Shown one piece after another: positions 36,101 to 37,930 of a stretch of 64,000 bases of DNA. The position numbers and the translations under genes were made by a program. Positions within the stretch are counted from its first letter, which is position 1. Each line of letters opens with the position of its first letter. The stretch is from positions 496,001 to 560,000 of the forward strand of contig NZ_JACORU010000001.1 in assembly GCF_014297445.1 (NCBI RefSeq), in the 5' to 3' direction. Source of the DNA: Ramlibacter albus (GTDB lineage Bacteria > Pseudomonadota > Gammaproteobacteria > Burkholderiales > Burkholderiaceae_C). The notes beneath the pieces were generated by a model, which was not told the DNA's origin, ran no database searches, and worked only from the letters and a program-made list of their open reading frames with translations.

Positions 36101-36541
36101 GGCGCGGGCGTCGAGCGTGGCGGCGTCCAGCGCCGTGGAGCCCAGCGTCAGGTACGCGGGCGCGCCGTGGCTGACGATGTGCAGGGCGGAGACGGCGCTG
36201 CCGTCGGCGCGCAGGGCTTCGCCGATCTGGTCGATGCCGTCGCGGTTCTCGTCGAGGATCAGGACCTTCACGCCGGCGCGGGCGTTGTCGACGAGCTGCT
36301 GCGCGTTCGGCACGCGGGCGTCGATGACCAGCCATTCGACCGCAGCCGGCGAGGCCGCAGTGGGCGCTTCGACAGCTGCCGCGGGCAGCTTGAGCGCAGC
36401 CTCGTGAAGCACGTCGGAGGCGTCCGTGACGGCGTCCTGCCTGGGCACTGCCATCGCGGTATCGACCAGCGCGCCATCGAACAGCACGCGAGGTTCCAGT
36501 GCCAGCAGGCGCGTACGCGGGCGCCTTGTCCCCCTCGACAT
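9167..36541 (-). CDS. Giant (9,124-residue) repetitive surface/exported protein, LEPR-XLL and DUF4347 type
   Basis: A single uninterrupted frame of 27.4 kb starts at an ATG with GGAG 9 nt upstream. Residues 15-24 (LEPRVLFDGA) match the LEPR-XLL motif found at the N-terminus of very large bacterial proteins; there is no classical signal peptide. Residues 69-232 look like DUF4347, with HIVSHG (His125) and MLYGCDVA (Cys168). Residues about 234-517 are unassigned and include the calcium-loop-like MDANSDGKIDIFF. Bacterial Ig-like domains fill about 517-2214, cadherin/tandem-95-like domains 2214-3859, thirteen 274-residue units 3860-7419, nine single cadherin-like units 7420-8447, a Pro/Thr-rich segment 8448-8595 and two Ig-like domains to the end. 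No RTX nonapeptides were seen. I infer a secreted adhesin or surface fibre exported by the four downstream products. The ligand and export route are unknown. Confidence 0.9.
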   Translation of the reverse strand: MSRGTRRPRTRLLALEPRVLFDGALVDTAMAVPRQDAVTDASDVLHEAALKLPAAAVEAPTAASPAAVEWLVIDARVPNAQQLVDNARAGVKVLILDENRDGIDQIGEALRADGSAVSALHIVSHGAPAYLTLGSTALDAATLDARADEFALLRQWFTRDGDIMLYGCDVAAGVQGERFVQAIAKLTDTEVAASTDATGSRNANGDWVFEYQTGEITATAFLSEQAEQAYDARLSTVSLSGASGWIPIMFGSAQDPQGDSQAKAADTDIVADATHGSLYAAYDDGGTTGTSNDDYMYFRVRVDNPTSSSPPVFNGVLTIGMDANSDGKIDIFFTVDGRSSAQVIRLMDPGTDLNISPNTTSTQPLPTGWLANNGVYAMQNGVNYSAVAVSATSDPNWNPAAPPVGQDTDVGNDGKNDIFVSFKVPVKDIAAVLAIPSPLDKSGNYGPRGSTGIANFGPNTSVSYVAFSQTQPGPINADLNGVGGSYDKNADFSSLGVLAGPMTPSNPVSAADYVKIKAPVDYASNRDGIVNASEDDALVIQGTSRATANANIMVVITDSANATATVWATAAADGTWSTTANVSGLAEGTLTFDAKVVTAAGGTTQVAGSSGDTATALHDSVAPTVGVNTLATAGRPSISGTTSGVPVGSNMTVVVDVYGNGATTVTYAALVLADGTWTVDTSVTSPTSGSVPSSGFTSYSKVTATGSDSSGNSTTATAIDRPVVNTLSTNNTTPTITGTWGGTNSGTDSLAVTVTRSGYTQSFSGGSITYSGTNNTTWSITIPGGNPVVAGNTYDVTATTTRSGGATAVDSSTGELAVVTGPTITITGGATANSGTTKPTIAGTSSVLSGSIVVRIDPNNDGTLTDALYYNVTTNSVGAWTLDTASSAPISGSFPVAGISTAMGVQATATDSSGRTANATQTLTPVTLAITTVTTAATTGTTGSVGSSGTEYGIVGTWDTTINRREDDSISVIGTATNVNGQTVTVTWSDSDSATPDVTTTAVVSGGTWTATGIDLTSLAGSYMTVSAAIGSATATSGGYLHDKAPPQIAFAGPQYWDTNANNTVTGISDLASGTTITIDVLGSNSKTSSATTTVNSNGTWTASVPRPSGSYSSVTLTASAANSAADSAGNTGVSAVTRTETSTNSPSLGAKITINTIASDNVIDTTEAASNVLITGSTTNGTSATIQGNAVTVTVRNVATGSSKTYTATVSTGTWTVTVAPSDITNTLGPSSTWLVTAGVSATESPNILFQDVALPKLQLGSAPTTTKGVSITGFGPDTNLSATDDDSVTISGTSSNTTTADTVTVSVGGTSIGTAAVAANGTWSLVTTSFATKSDGLLAVAAAIGTSTDTVTVNHDTVAPDIDITGGPSASTSTPTIKGTTDLAAGSTLTVVVDVANDTATTLTYTTTVQPDLTWSVNTATATPTSGSFPATGLTANSLVSVKGTDGAGNTSTVSNVTVKAITTDAGTSTTDFLTNDPTLTFSGIAEASRTVTVYVDGTSVGTAVTSTAGAWTYDHSATSLTSTVHTVTAVSSKSGGPNTLTSTAAQTFTVDTTVPTVTISAISTDTGTNTTDFYTNDPSLVFSGTTTSGSVVAVTLKDSSNNTTFSTSVAASGSTWTVDRTGSTLPDGTYTLTAVASNAAGSTSSTATKTLVVDTSANIDITTNTKTSDNTPLLTGTSDLGSGQGVTVTLNGFTWTTTTDASGNWSIDTGTKAPTSGSFTGLAAGTYTISVNGTDIVGNAASNSKSITYDPAAPVLTITEPIGGDGVLDQTEDDNVTINGTTTFVPSGNTIYVTITDGATTLSTTATSTGTGFTVSGLNLAAMLNGTLTVTATYFDDAGIQYSDTATVTHTKSLSIDSITTDSGAVGDFVTNDNTLKFNGSAGASASVTLVLKDSGGATKSTATVTSSASGAWTWDYTGTTLADGTYTLSATSGSTTSQTISIDTVAPAPVPTVNTLTTADTTPQITGSATVGSGETLKVTVDGVTYTGGGDGLTWGGGTWTLQIPAANVLSPAGTGTAAFNGKYDVTAIVYDTAGNKATDTTTKELLISADTTAPVVDLDPSDGTKITNTVSFTGSALSIDDNADPATLVEASDLVASLKVTVGGVLDGSSEKIILGTTTVSLDGSTGSLTNIPVGGSAVNVSYAGNVFTIQASDYSPLSESAAQLVIRDLQYNNTKAAFTAGDRTVDIVATDDAGNASTAARTTIVETPNPTNTVPTTVTVAEDTTFSFTGTSAISVSDNQNNLASTKLTVASGTLGVTLAGSASASGNGTGTLTITGSQTDINSTLATLTYKGTSNFNGSDTLTVLSTDSSAYTDSDTVSITVTPVNDAPVNTLPTTYTTSEDTGVQLTGISFADVDVGTGSAKVTLSVGSGTLTASSTAQVTVTGSGGSSIVLDGKATDINTYLAGASAPTFNPAANANGTVTLTMVTSDLGNTGGSAQTDTDTSTITVSAVNDAPVNTLPTTYTTAEDTAVQLTGISFTDVDAGTGTVKVTLSVGSGTLTASSTAQVTVGNSGSASIILTGTAADINAYLATTTAPTFTPAGNATSDVTLTMVTSDEGNTGGSAKTDTDTSTISINASNDPPVNTLPATYTTAEDTSLQLTGISFADPDAGTGAVKVTLSVGSGTLTASSTANVTVANSGTSSITLTGKATDINSYLATTTAPTFTPASNATADVTLTMVTNDQGNTGGAAQTDTDTSTISITASNDPPVNTLPTTFSTNEDTPLTLSGISFADPDAGSGTVKMTLTVGSGALTATGTAQVGVTGSGGTSIVLTGTAADINSFLSATAPTFNPATNANGSVSLTMVTNDQGNTGGSAQSDSDTTSITVNAVNDAPDAKDDSATTSLNTATTITVLSNDVDVENDTLTITEVGGQAITSGQTKTVTDGTVKLNAGGTLTFTPTTGFLGNTTFTYKVSDGNGGTDTATVSVTVNNSAAPTNNVPAAQTVNEDTTLTFSSGNGNLVSVSDAQGDLATTKLSVTNGVLNVSLKGAASISLGSNNSSSLTISGTQTDINDTLATLTYKGTGNFNGADTLTVVSTDATSATDTDTVGITVSAVNDAPVATITPTSYSATEQVGLTLQGTGLSISDVDAGGATVTATLSVGAGALTVALGSTGASQSGSGTGTVVLTGTLTQINDVLAGNGSATVSYAATGDAPPATDTLTLKVDDGGATGSGGALTSTASATINITAVNDGPTNTLPATFTTAEDTSLQLTGLSIADPDAGTGTMKVTLSVNSGSLTASDASSVTVTGSPGGSIVLTGTRANINTFLGGASAPTFVPTADANGTVTLTMVTSDEGNTGGGALTDTDTSTITVSAVNDAPVNGFPAATQTVAENTTLTFSSGNSNLVSISDVDAGSGSVKVTLGVSHGALTLSGTTGLAFSSGDGTADASMTFAGTLTDVNNALKGMTYTPTSGYNGADTLAIDTSDQGNTGSPGAKTDSDTVSITVAAVNDPPVATITPTSYNANEQASLTLQGTGLSISDPDAGTATVTATLSVGAGAITVALGSTGATQSGSGTGTVVLTGTLTQINDVLAGNGSATVTYASTSDTPPATDTLTLKVSDGGATGVGGTLTATDTATINLTAVNDAPTATITPASYSATEQVALSLLSTLSISDADSAGALIKATLSVASGSLTVSTGTTGVAATQPNGTTIVLVGTVTEISNLLAGSGGATLNYTYQGDTPPATDTLTLSVDDLGNTGTGGAKNATASKTINLTAVDDAPVNTVPGAQTVAGGGTITFTGGSAIQVADADAGSADVQVTLSVAHGALTLSGTTGLTFTGGDGTADPSMVFTGTLTNVNAALAGMTYTPTAGYSGSDTLTIRTNDQGNTGTGGPLADTDTVAITVSDTTAPTITGGTTINYTENRTTASTLGTVTATDAVGVTQWRFSATNAAISSDGYFTIDSSGAIKLTTAGAAAGAASNDYETTPNTFTHSVQAGDAAGNWSTATAVTLNVQDDTSDDLTAPVLDLDGATSGVNYSVTSANGAIVSLDNNGNAATIVEASDKVATISISAGSSPDGANELLTIGTLTAVRTDGTGFTTQTNKTVAGVAVDIAYTGGAYVISKTGSGNLTTAEAQGIVRALQYEDTKSAFTAGNRTFTITVKDANNNTGTATATVAVTDTTAPTITGGTTVNYTENRATTDTLGTVTATDALGVTNWRFSATGGQVSSDGYFTIDSSGQIKLTAAGAAAGVASNDYETTPNTFTHSVQAGDAAGNWSTATAVTLNVLDDTTDDTTAPVLDLDGATSGVNYSVTSANGAIVSLDNNGNAATIVEASDKIATISIAASGITDGANELLTIGTLTAVRADGTSYVDQTNKTVAGVAVDIAYTGGAYVISKNGGGNLTTAEAQGIVRALQFEDTKSAFTAGNRTFTITVKDANNNTASATSTVTVSDTTAPTITGGTTVNYTENRTTSDTLGTVTATDAVGVTNWRFSATGGQVSSDGYFTIDSTGKIKLTSAGAAAGIASNDYETTPNTFTHSVQAGDAAGNWSTATAVTLNVLDDTTDDTTAPVLDLDGATSGVNYSVTSANGAIVSLDNNGSAATMVEASDKIATISIAASGISDGANELLTIGTLTAVRADGTSYVDQTNKTVAGVAVDIAYTGGAYVISKNGGGNLTTAEAQGIVRALQYEDTKSAFTAGNRTFTITVKDANNNTASATATVTVSDTTAPTITGGTTFNYTENRTTANTLGTVTATDAVGVTNWRFSATGGQVSSDGYFTIDSSGQIKLTAAGAAAGVASNDYETTPNTFTHSVQAGDAAGNWSTATAVTLNVLDDTTDDTTAPVLDLDGATSGVNYSVTSANGAIVSLDNNGNAATIVEASDKIATISVSAGSSPDGANELLTIGTLTASRTDGTGFTNLTNQTVAGVAVDIAFSGGAYVISKNGGGNLTTAEAQGVVRALQYEDTKTSFTAGSRTFTITVKDANNNTASATSTVAVSDTTAPTITGGTTVNYTENRTTSDTLGTVTATDAVGVTNWRFSATGGQVSSDGYFTIDSTGKIKLTAAGAAAGIASNDYETTPNTFTHSVQAGDAAGNWSTATAVTLNVLDDTTDDTTAPVLDLDGATSGVNYSVTSANGAIVSLDNNGNAATIVEASDKIATISIAASGISDGANELLTIGTLTAVRADGTSYVDQTNKTVAGVAVDIAYTGGAYVISKNGGGNLTTAEAQGIVRALQYEDTKSAFTAGNRTFTITVKDANNNTASATSTVTVSDTTAPTITGGTTVNYTENRTTSDTLGTVTATDAVGVTNWRFSATGGQVSSDGYFTIDSTGKIKLTAAGAAAGIASNDYETTPNTFTHSVQAGDAAGNWSTATAVTLNVLDDTTDDTTAPVLDLDGATSGVNYSVTSANGAIVSLDNNGNAATIVEASDKIATISVSAGSSPDGANELLTIGTLTASRTDGTGFTNLTNQTVAGVAVDIAFSGGAYVISKNGGGNLTTAEAQGIVRALQYEDTKTAFTAGNRTFTITVKDANNNTASATATVAVSDTTAPTITGGTTVNYTENRATTDTLGTVTATDAVGVTNWRFSATGGQVSSDGYFTIDSTGKIKLTAAGAAAGIASNDYETTPNTFTHSVQAGDAAGNWSTATAITLNVLDDTTDDTTAPVLDLDGATGGVNYSVTSANGGIVSLDNNGNAATVVEASDKIATISIAASGISDGANELLTIGTLSAVRADGTSYVDQTNKTVAGVAVDIAYTGGAYVISKNGGGNLTTAEAQGLVRALQYEDTKTAFTAGNRTFTITVKDANNNTASATATVSVSDTTAPAITGGTTVNYTENRTTSDTLGTVTATDAVGVTNWRFSATGGQVSSDGYFTIDSTGKIKLTAAGAAAGIASNDYETTPNTFTHSVQAGDAAGNWSTATAVTLNVLDDTTDDTTAPVLDLDGATSGVNYSVTSANGGIVSLDNNGNAATIVEASDKIATISIAASGISDGANELLTIGTLSAVRADGTSYVDQTNKTVAGVAVDIAYTGGAYVISKNGGGNLTTAEAQGLVRALQYEDTKTAFTAGNRTFTITVKDANNNTASATATVSVSDTTAPAITGGTTVNYTENRTTSDTLGTVTATDAMGVTNWRFSATGGQVSSDGYFTIDSTGKIKLTAAGAAAGIASNDYETTPNTFTHSVQAGDAAGNWSTATAVTLNVLDDTTDDTTAPVLDLDGATSGVNYSVTSANGAIVSLDNNGNAATIVEASDKIATISVSVGSSPDGANELLTIGTLTASCTDGTGFTNLTNQTVAGVAVDIAFSGGAYVISKNGGGNLTTAEAQGIVRALQYEDTKSAFTAGNRTFTITVKDANNNTASATATVAVSDTTSPTITGGTTVNYTENRTTSDTLGTVTATDAVGVTNWRFSATGGQVSSDGYFTIDSTGKIKLTAAGAAAGIASNDYETTPNTFTHSVQAGDAAGNWSTATAVTLNVLDDTTDDNTAPVLDLDGATAGVNWSVTSANGALVSLDNDGSAATIVEASDRIATISVSAGSAPDGANELLTIGALTAVRTDGTGYTNQSNVTVAGVAVDIAYTGGAYVISRNGGGNLGTAEAQGIVRALQYQDTKTSFTTGTRTFTLTVKDANNNTASATATVSVTDATAPTVTGGTSISYTENRSTTDTLGTVTATDAIGVTQWRFSATNASISSDGYFTIDSSGRIKLTTAGAAANAASNDFETTPNSFTHGVQAGDAAGNWSAATNVTLNVLDDAADDSSAPVVDLDGATSGVNYSVTSANGAITSLDNNGNAATLVEASDKVATISISAGSSPDGANELLTIGTLAAVRTDGTGFTNQGNVTVAGVAVDIAYTGGAYVISKNGGGNLTTAEAQGIVRALQYQDTKSNFTAGNRTFTISVKDANNNTGSATATVNVADTTAPAVTGGTTINYTENRATSDTLGTVTATDAVGVTNWRFSATGGSISSDGYFTINSSGQVKLTAAGAAAGIASNDYETTPNTFTHSVQAGDAAGNWSTATAITLNVQDAADDSSAPVLDLDGAAAGVNYSVTSANGAITSLDNNANAATLVEASDRIATISISAGSAPDGANELLTIGTLSAVRTDGTGYTNQSNVTVAGAAVDIAYTGGAYVISKNGGGNLTTAEAQGIVRALQYEDTKTAFTTGNRTFTISVKDSENNTGSAVATVTVSDTIAPTANAATFGYNENRSTTDVLGTMTATDNLGTISGWRFQATGGSTSADGYFTIDSTGKVRLTTAGVAAGVASNDYETAPNSFTYAMQASDAAGNWSPAATLTLNVLDVADDTSAPTIDLDTAAAGSAYSVTSANGAIVSLDNDGAAATVTETSDKIATISIVAGSIADGANELLTIGTLTAVRADGTGFTNQSNVTVAGVAVDIAYTGGAFVVSRNGGGNLTAAEAQGIVRALQYQDTKAAFTPGNRTFTITVKDAENNNASAVATVVVADTVAPVVGGSQSFTYNENRGASDVLGTVTATDAIGVTGFRFSATGGSTSADGYFQIGNDGKITLTSSGVAAGAASNDFEVTPNSFTHGVQARDAAGNWSTAVDVVLNVADVNENDVTPPVVTPNQSFAYTENSSTSTVLGTVAATDAVGVTGFQFANGTTTSDDGFFTIAANGQVKLTTAGAAANAASNDFETTPNTFTVSVRARDAAGNWSTATNVTLNVTDVDDIAPVVAANQAFTYDENRSSSDVLGTVAASDGVGVTGFRFSNGLTISADGYFQIDNSGKISLTTAGTVGAANDFETAPNTFTEAVQARDAAGNWSTAVDVTLKVADLSDATPDTKAPTITASQAFTYNENRSTSDVLGTVAATDDRAVTGFKFSTGGTTSSDGFFTIGNGGQIKLTAAGAAAAAASNDFETTPNTFTLGVQASDAAGNWSTAVDVTLNVADLDDAAPVVTAGQSFTYNENRATSDVLGTLAATDNVAVTAWRFANGGQVSTDGYYAVDNAGKIRLTTAGAAASAASNDFETTPNTFTQSVQAGDAAGNWSAAVNVTLNVADVNDAPPPPPPPADPTAPTVTANQSFSYDENRSTTDVLGTVAATDNVAVTAYRFSNGGQISDDGYFTIGNDGKIRLTVAGASAGVAANDFETAPNTFTHSVQAGDAAGNWSAATKVTLNVNDLSDSPAPPPPPPPPAGDTSAPIVSTGLTFTYNENRGTSDILGTVTAFDDVAVTGFRFANGTTFSDDGSFTIDTSGRIRLTSVGAAAGSASNDYEITPNTFTVKVQARDAAGNWSTATDVVLEVADFDDTPPTVKAGQTFTYDENRATSDILATVAATDDTGVTGFQFANGTTTSDDGFFTISATGQVKLTAAGAAANAASNDFETTPNTFTLAVQARDAAGHWSAAANIKLNVADIDDTPPVIAAGQTFTYDENQATGAVVGAVKATDAVGVTDYRFAATRTSVSSDGYYAISNAGAISLTAAGAAAGAPSNDFEAGQPSFTVAVQARDLAGNWSSGVTVNLNVRDVDENPATQPPATQPPATAAPTQPPATPAPTEPPATPAPTQAPTPAPTQAPTPAPTQAPTPAPTQAPTPAPTQAPTPAPTQAPTPAPTQPPATPAPTEPPAATPPPTPAPTEPPAATPPPTSAPTQAPTPAPTQAPAPAPTAAPTPPAPAPQPVIVPAPALVAVQPVAPPPPVPLVIEAIAQSPVPPVSDTNSVNDTANQFIASGYVQNNSLTSNVAPVAVPSPIAPPVASPAAPAAAPAAGAPSVAISAPPPADPGAAVLESTLVGFPAVRASTVTGADAGATQSAAPVGGLSAATTRDGASLAVLNGIPDLGSTPTGLSFTVPRDAFVHTDPKAIVTLEARMVDGTALPGWLNFDGVTGLLNGRAPAGQGVPTLQVEVIARDDGGRQARTTFTIVGDTAIGASLQDSSPVRTLPGATSAPAPATAPAPEPQAPAESASQGVSPAGSPVALATPAAPVLPAGGPLDSTLAGFPAARMSARELGIASTTQSGDMLVRFQPIPDQAFSVGRAMSFSVPVDAFVHTNPRATVRLEASLVTGEPLPTWVTFDGVSGKLTGNPPADFVGVLQIRIIARDNLGVEARTQFTITVGDPSVLLDRPLPPPEAQPDAAVPDEEKAAPDEEPPAKVSKAEKDKPVKRAAARFADQIKAARDQTPAKADEALLDALAAQKAAKRPASPGRSRA
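10755..11199 (-). repeat. Pro/Thr/Ala-rich low-complexity segment with 24-bp minisatellite
   Basis: The translation consists of variants of APTQAPTP and PPATPAPTEP. Between about 10965 and 11110 the DNA repeats in 24-bp steps encoding the 8-residue unit APTQAPTP. Such segments often form extended spacers through or above the cell envelope. Copy-number change by slippage would keep the frame because 24 is divisible by three. Confidence 0.85.
11200..14284 (-). repeat. Nine single cadherin-like units following the 274-residue array
   Basis: Only the first half of the larger unit is repeated here, roughly 340 bp each, marked by FTYNENRSTSDVLGTV, ASNDFETTPNTF and ARDAAGNWSTA. Some copies are joined by short polyproline linkers (PPPPPPADP, PPPPPPPAGD). 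This supports the view that the array units arose by joining two shorter domains. Confidence 0.85.
14285..24964 (-). repeat. Tandem array of thirteen ~822-bp units (274 residues each)
   Basis: Each unit starts at DTTAPTITGG and has two halves. The first is cadherin-like (NYTENR, LGTVTATD, SNDYETTPNTFTHSVQAGD, GNWS, then LNVLDDTTDD, resembling calcium-ligand motifs). The second begins APVLDLDGA and ends FTITVKDANNNTASATATV. Equivalent bases recur at an exact 822-bp period through about 17.5-23.3 kb. The outer units are slightly divergent in length (801-831 bp). The array occupies residues 3860 to 7419. Confidence 0.95.
24965..34990 (-). other. Ig-like and cadherin/tandem-95-like domain region of the giant protein
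   Basis: From 34990 to about 29900 the protein is a series of bacterial Ig-like domains of roughly 80-100 residues with recurring phrases such as ISGTTSG, TATDSSGRTANA and VDTTVPTVTISAIST. From about 29900 to 24965 the repeats change to roughly 110-residue domains marked by AVNDAPVNTLPTTYTTSEDT and LTVVSTDATSATDTDTVGIT, typical of cadherin-like/tandem-95 domains of bacterial adhesins. A divergent single copy of the second half of the 274-residue unit is already present near 29.9-30.4 kb. Domain edges are approximate. Confidence 0.7.
35840..36541 (-). other. N-terminal targeting motif and DUF4347-like domain of the giant protein
   Basis: This segment encodes residues 1-234. A basic leader (RGTRRPRTR) precedes LEPRVLFDGA. 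The DUF4347-like domain follows, with alternating hydrophobic strands (WLVIDARV, VKVLILDENRDG) and the two most conserved blocks HIVSHG and MLYGCD. The His-Gly and Gly-Cys pair resembles the catalytic dyad of caspase-like clan CD peptidases. That enzymatic reading is inference. Confidence 0.7.
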
Positions 36542-36612
36542 GTTTAAACTCCTTCGGGCTGGCGCAACGACGATGCCGCCCCTATGCGAATGGTGGGGGC
36601 ACTTGAAACAAA

Positions 36613-36654
36613 GTGCAACAGAAATTGTAAGAATAGCCCGTGCATTTGTTGCAC
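36613..36654. promoter_or_regulatory. Perfect 8-bp inverted repeat in the divergent giant-operon/gspF promoter region
   Basis: GTGCAACA (36613-36620) and TGTTGCAC (36647-36654) are perfect inverted copies, centre to centre 34 bp, about three helical turns. They lie in the AT-richer 171-bp space between the two start codons. The arrangement suggests a dimeric or looping regulator for one or both genes. I could not place confident -35/-10 elements for either direction. Confidence 0.4.
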
Positions 36655-36712
36655 ATTCACGGCAATTGTGACGGGCGGCCTCTCGAATCTACTACACACT
36701 GTTACACCTTCA

Positions 36713-37930
36713 ATGCCTGCCTACTCTTTCGAGGCGCTCGACAGCCAGGGCGAAACCCGGCGCGGCGTGCTGGAAGCGGACACCGCCAAGGCGGCCCGCA
36801 GCCAGTTGCGCTCCCAGGCGCTCATCCCCCTGCAGGTCGCTCCCGTCGAAGCGGGGGCGTCGTCCGCAGGCGCCCCGCGCCCCTTCACGCGGGCCGTTTT
36901 CAACGACACCGCCCTGACCATCTGGACCCGCCAGCTGGCTGGCCTGGTCGGCTCCGGCCTGCCCTTGGAGCGCGCGCTCACTGCGCTCGCCGATGAGGCG
37001 CAGGGCGAGCGTGAGCGCCACCTTGTCGCCGCCTTGCGGGCCGAAGTGAACGCCGGCGCCACCTTCGCCACCGCCCTTTCCCACTTCCCGCGCGACTTCT
37101 CCGAGATCTACGTCGCCGTGGTCGCCGCGGGCGAGCAAAGCGGCCACCTCGGCCAGGTCCTGGACAAGCTGGCCGACGACCTGGAAGCCCGCCAGGCCTT
37201 GCGCGCCAAGCTCCTCGGAGCCGCTCTCTACCCCGCGATCGTCACGCTCGTGGCGATCGTGATCGTGTTATTTCTTGTTACGTATGTCGTCCCGCAAGTC
37301 GCGAACGTGTTTGCGGGCACCAAGCGCGCCCTCCCGTTCCTGACCGTCGCCATGCTCTGGATCAGTGCGTTCGTCCGCGATTACGGCTGGATCATCCTGA
37401 TTGCAGGCGTTGGCGTGGGACTGCTCCTACGCAGCAGCCTCAGGAATGTTGCATTCCGTGAAAAATTCGATGCGGGCTTCCTCACTGTCCCGCTGCTGGG
37501 ACGGCTGGCCCGCGGTTACAACGCGGCACAGTTCGCCAGCACCCTGGCCATGCTGGCCGGCGCCGGTGTGCCGATCCTGCGGGCCCTGCAGGCCGCGGCG
37601 GAAACCCTGAACAACCGCGCCATGCGGGCGGACGCGATGGACGCGCTGGTCCTGGTGCGCGAAGGCGCGCCGCTCGCATCCGCCCTGGGCCAGAAGAAGC
37701 GCTTCCCGGGCTTGCTCGCGATGTTCGCCCGCATGGGCGAGCAGACCGGCCAGTTGCCCGCCATGCTGCAACGCGCGGCCAACCAGCTGGGCGCCGAAGT
37801 GCAACGGCGCGCGATGCAGCTCGCGACGTTGCTCGAGCCGCTGCTGATCGTCACCATGGGTTTCGTGGTGATGATGATCGTGCTGGCTGTTCTCCTGCCT
37901 ATCATCCAGCTGAACCAGTGGGTCCGATGA
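36713..37930 (+). CDS. gspF: Type II secretion/type IV pilus inner-membrane platform protein, GspF family
   Basis: The start at 36713 gives MPAYSFEALDSQGETRRGVL, the typical GspF beginning, and a 405-residue protein of normal family length; the longer frame to 36584 adds cysteine-rich sequence with no homology to the family. Two GspF domains are visible (about 70-195 and 270-395), each with the pattern ARQLAGLVGSGLPLERAL and FASTLAMLAGAGVPILRAL, and three membrane helices (about 170-195, 222-245, 375-400). GspF links the assembly ATPase to pseudopilin polymerisation. No other Gsp genes are adjacent, so it must work with components encoded elsewhere. The 5'-nucleotidase gene starts immediately after its stop. 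No clear Shine-Dalgarno precedes the start. Confidence 0.9.
   Translation: MPAYSFEALDSQGETRRGVLEADTAKAARSQLRSQALIPLQVAPVEAGASSAGAPRPFTRAVFNDTALTIWTRQLAGLVGSGLPLERALTALADEAQGERERHLVAALRAEVNAGATFATALSHFPRDFSEIYVAVVAAGEQSGHLGQVLDKLADDLEARQALRAKLLGAALYPAIVTLVAIVIVLFLVTYVVPQVANVFAGTKRALPFLTVAMLWISAFVRDYGWIILIAGVGVGLLLRSSLRNVAFREKFDAGFLTVPLLGRLARGYNAAQFASTLAMLAGAGVPILRALQAAAETLNNRAMRADAMDALVLVREGAPLASALGQKKRFPGLLAMFARMGEQTGQLPAMLQRAANQLGAEVQRRAMQLATLLEPLLIVTMGFVVMMIVLAVLLPIIQLNQWVR

Noticed and set aside
9167..36541. Type I secretion RTX adhesin
   Set aside because: No GGxGxDxxx nonapeptide blocks, no C-terminal type I signal that I recognise, and no ABC exporter gene nearby.
36584..36712. N-terminal extension of gspF to an earlier start
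   Set aside because: Adds 43 residues with five cysteines that do not belong to GspF, and would overlap the divergent promoter region.
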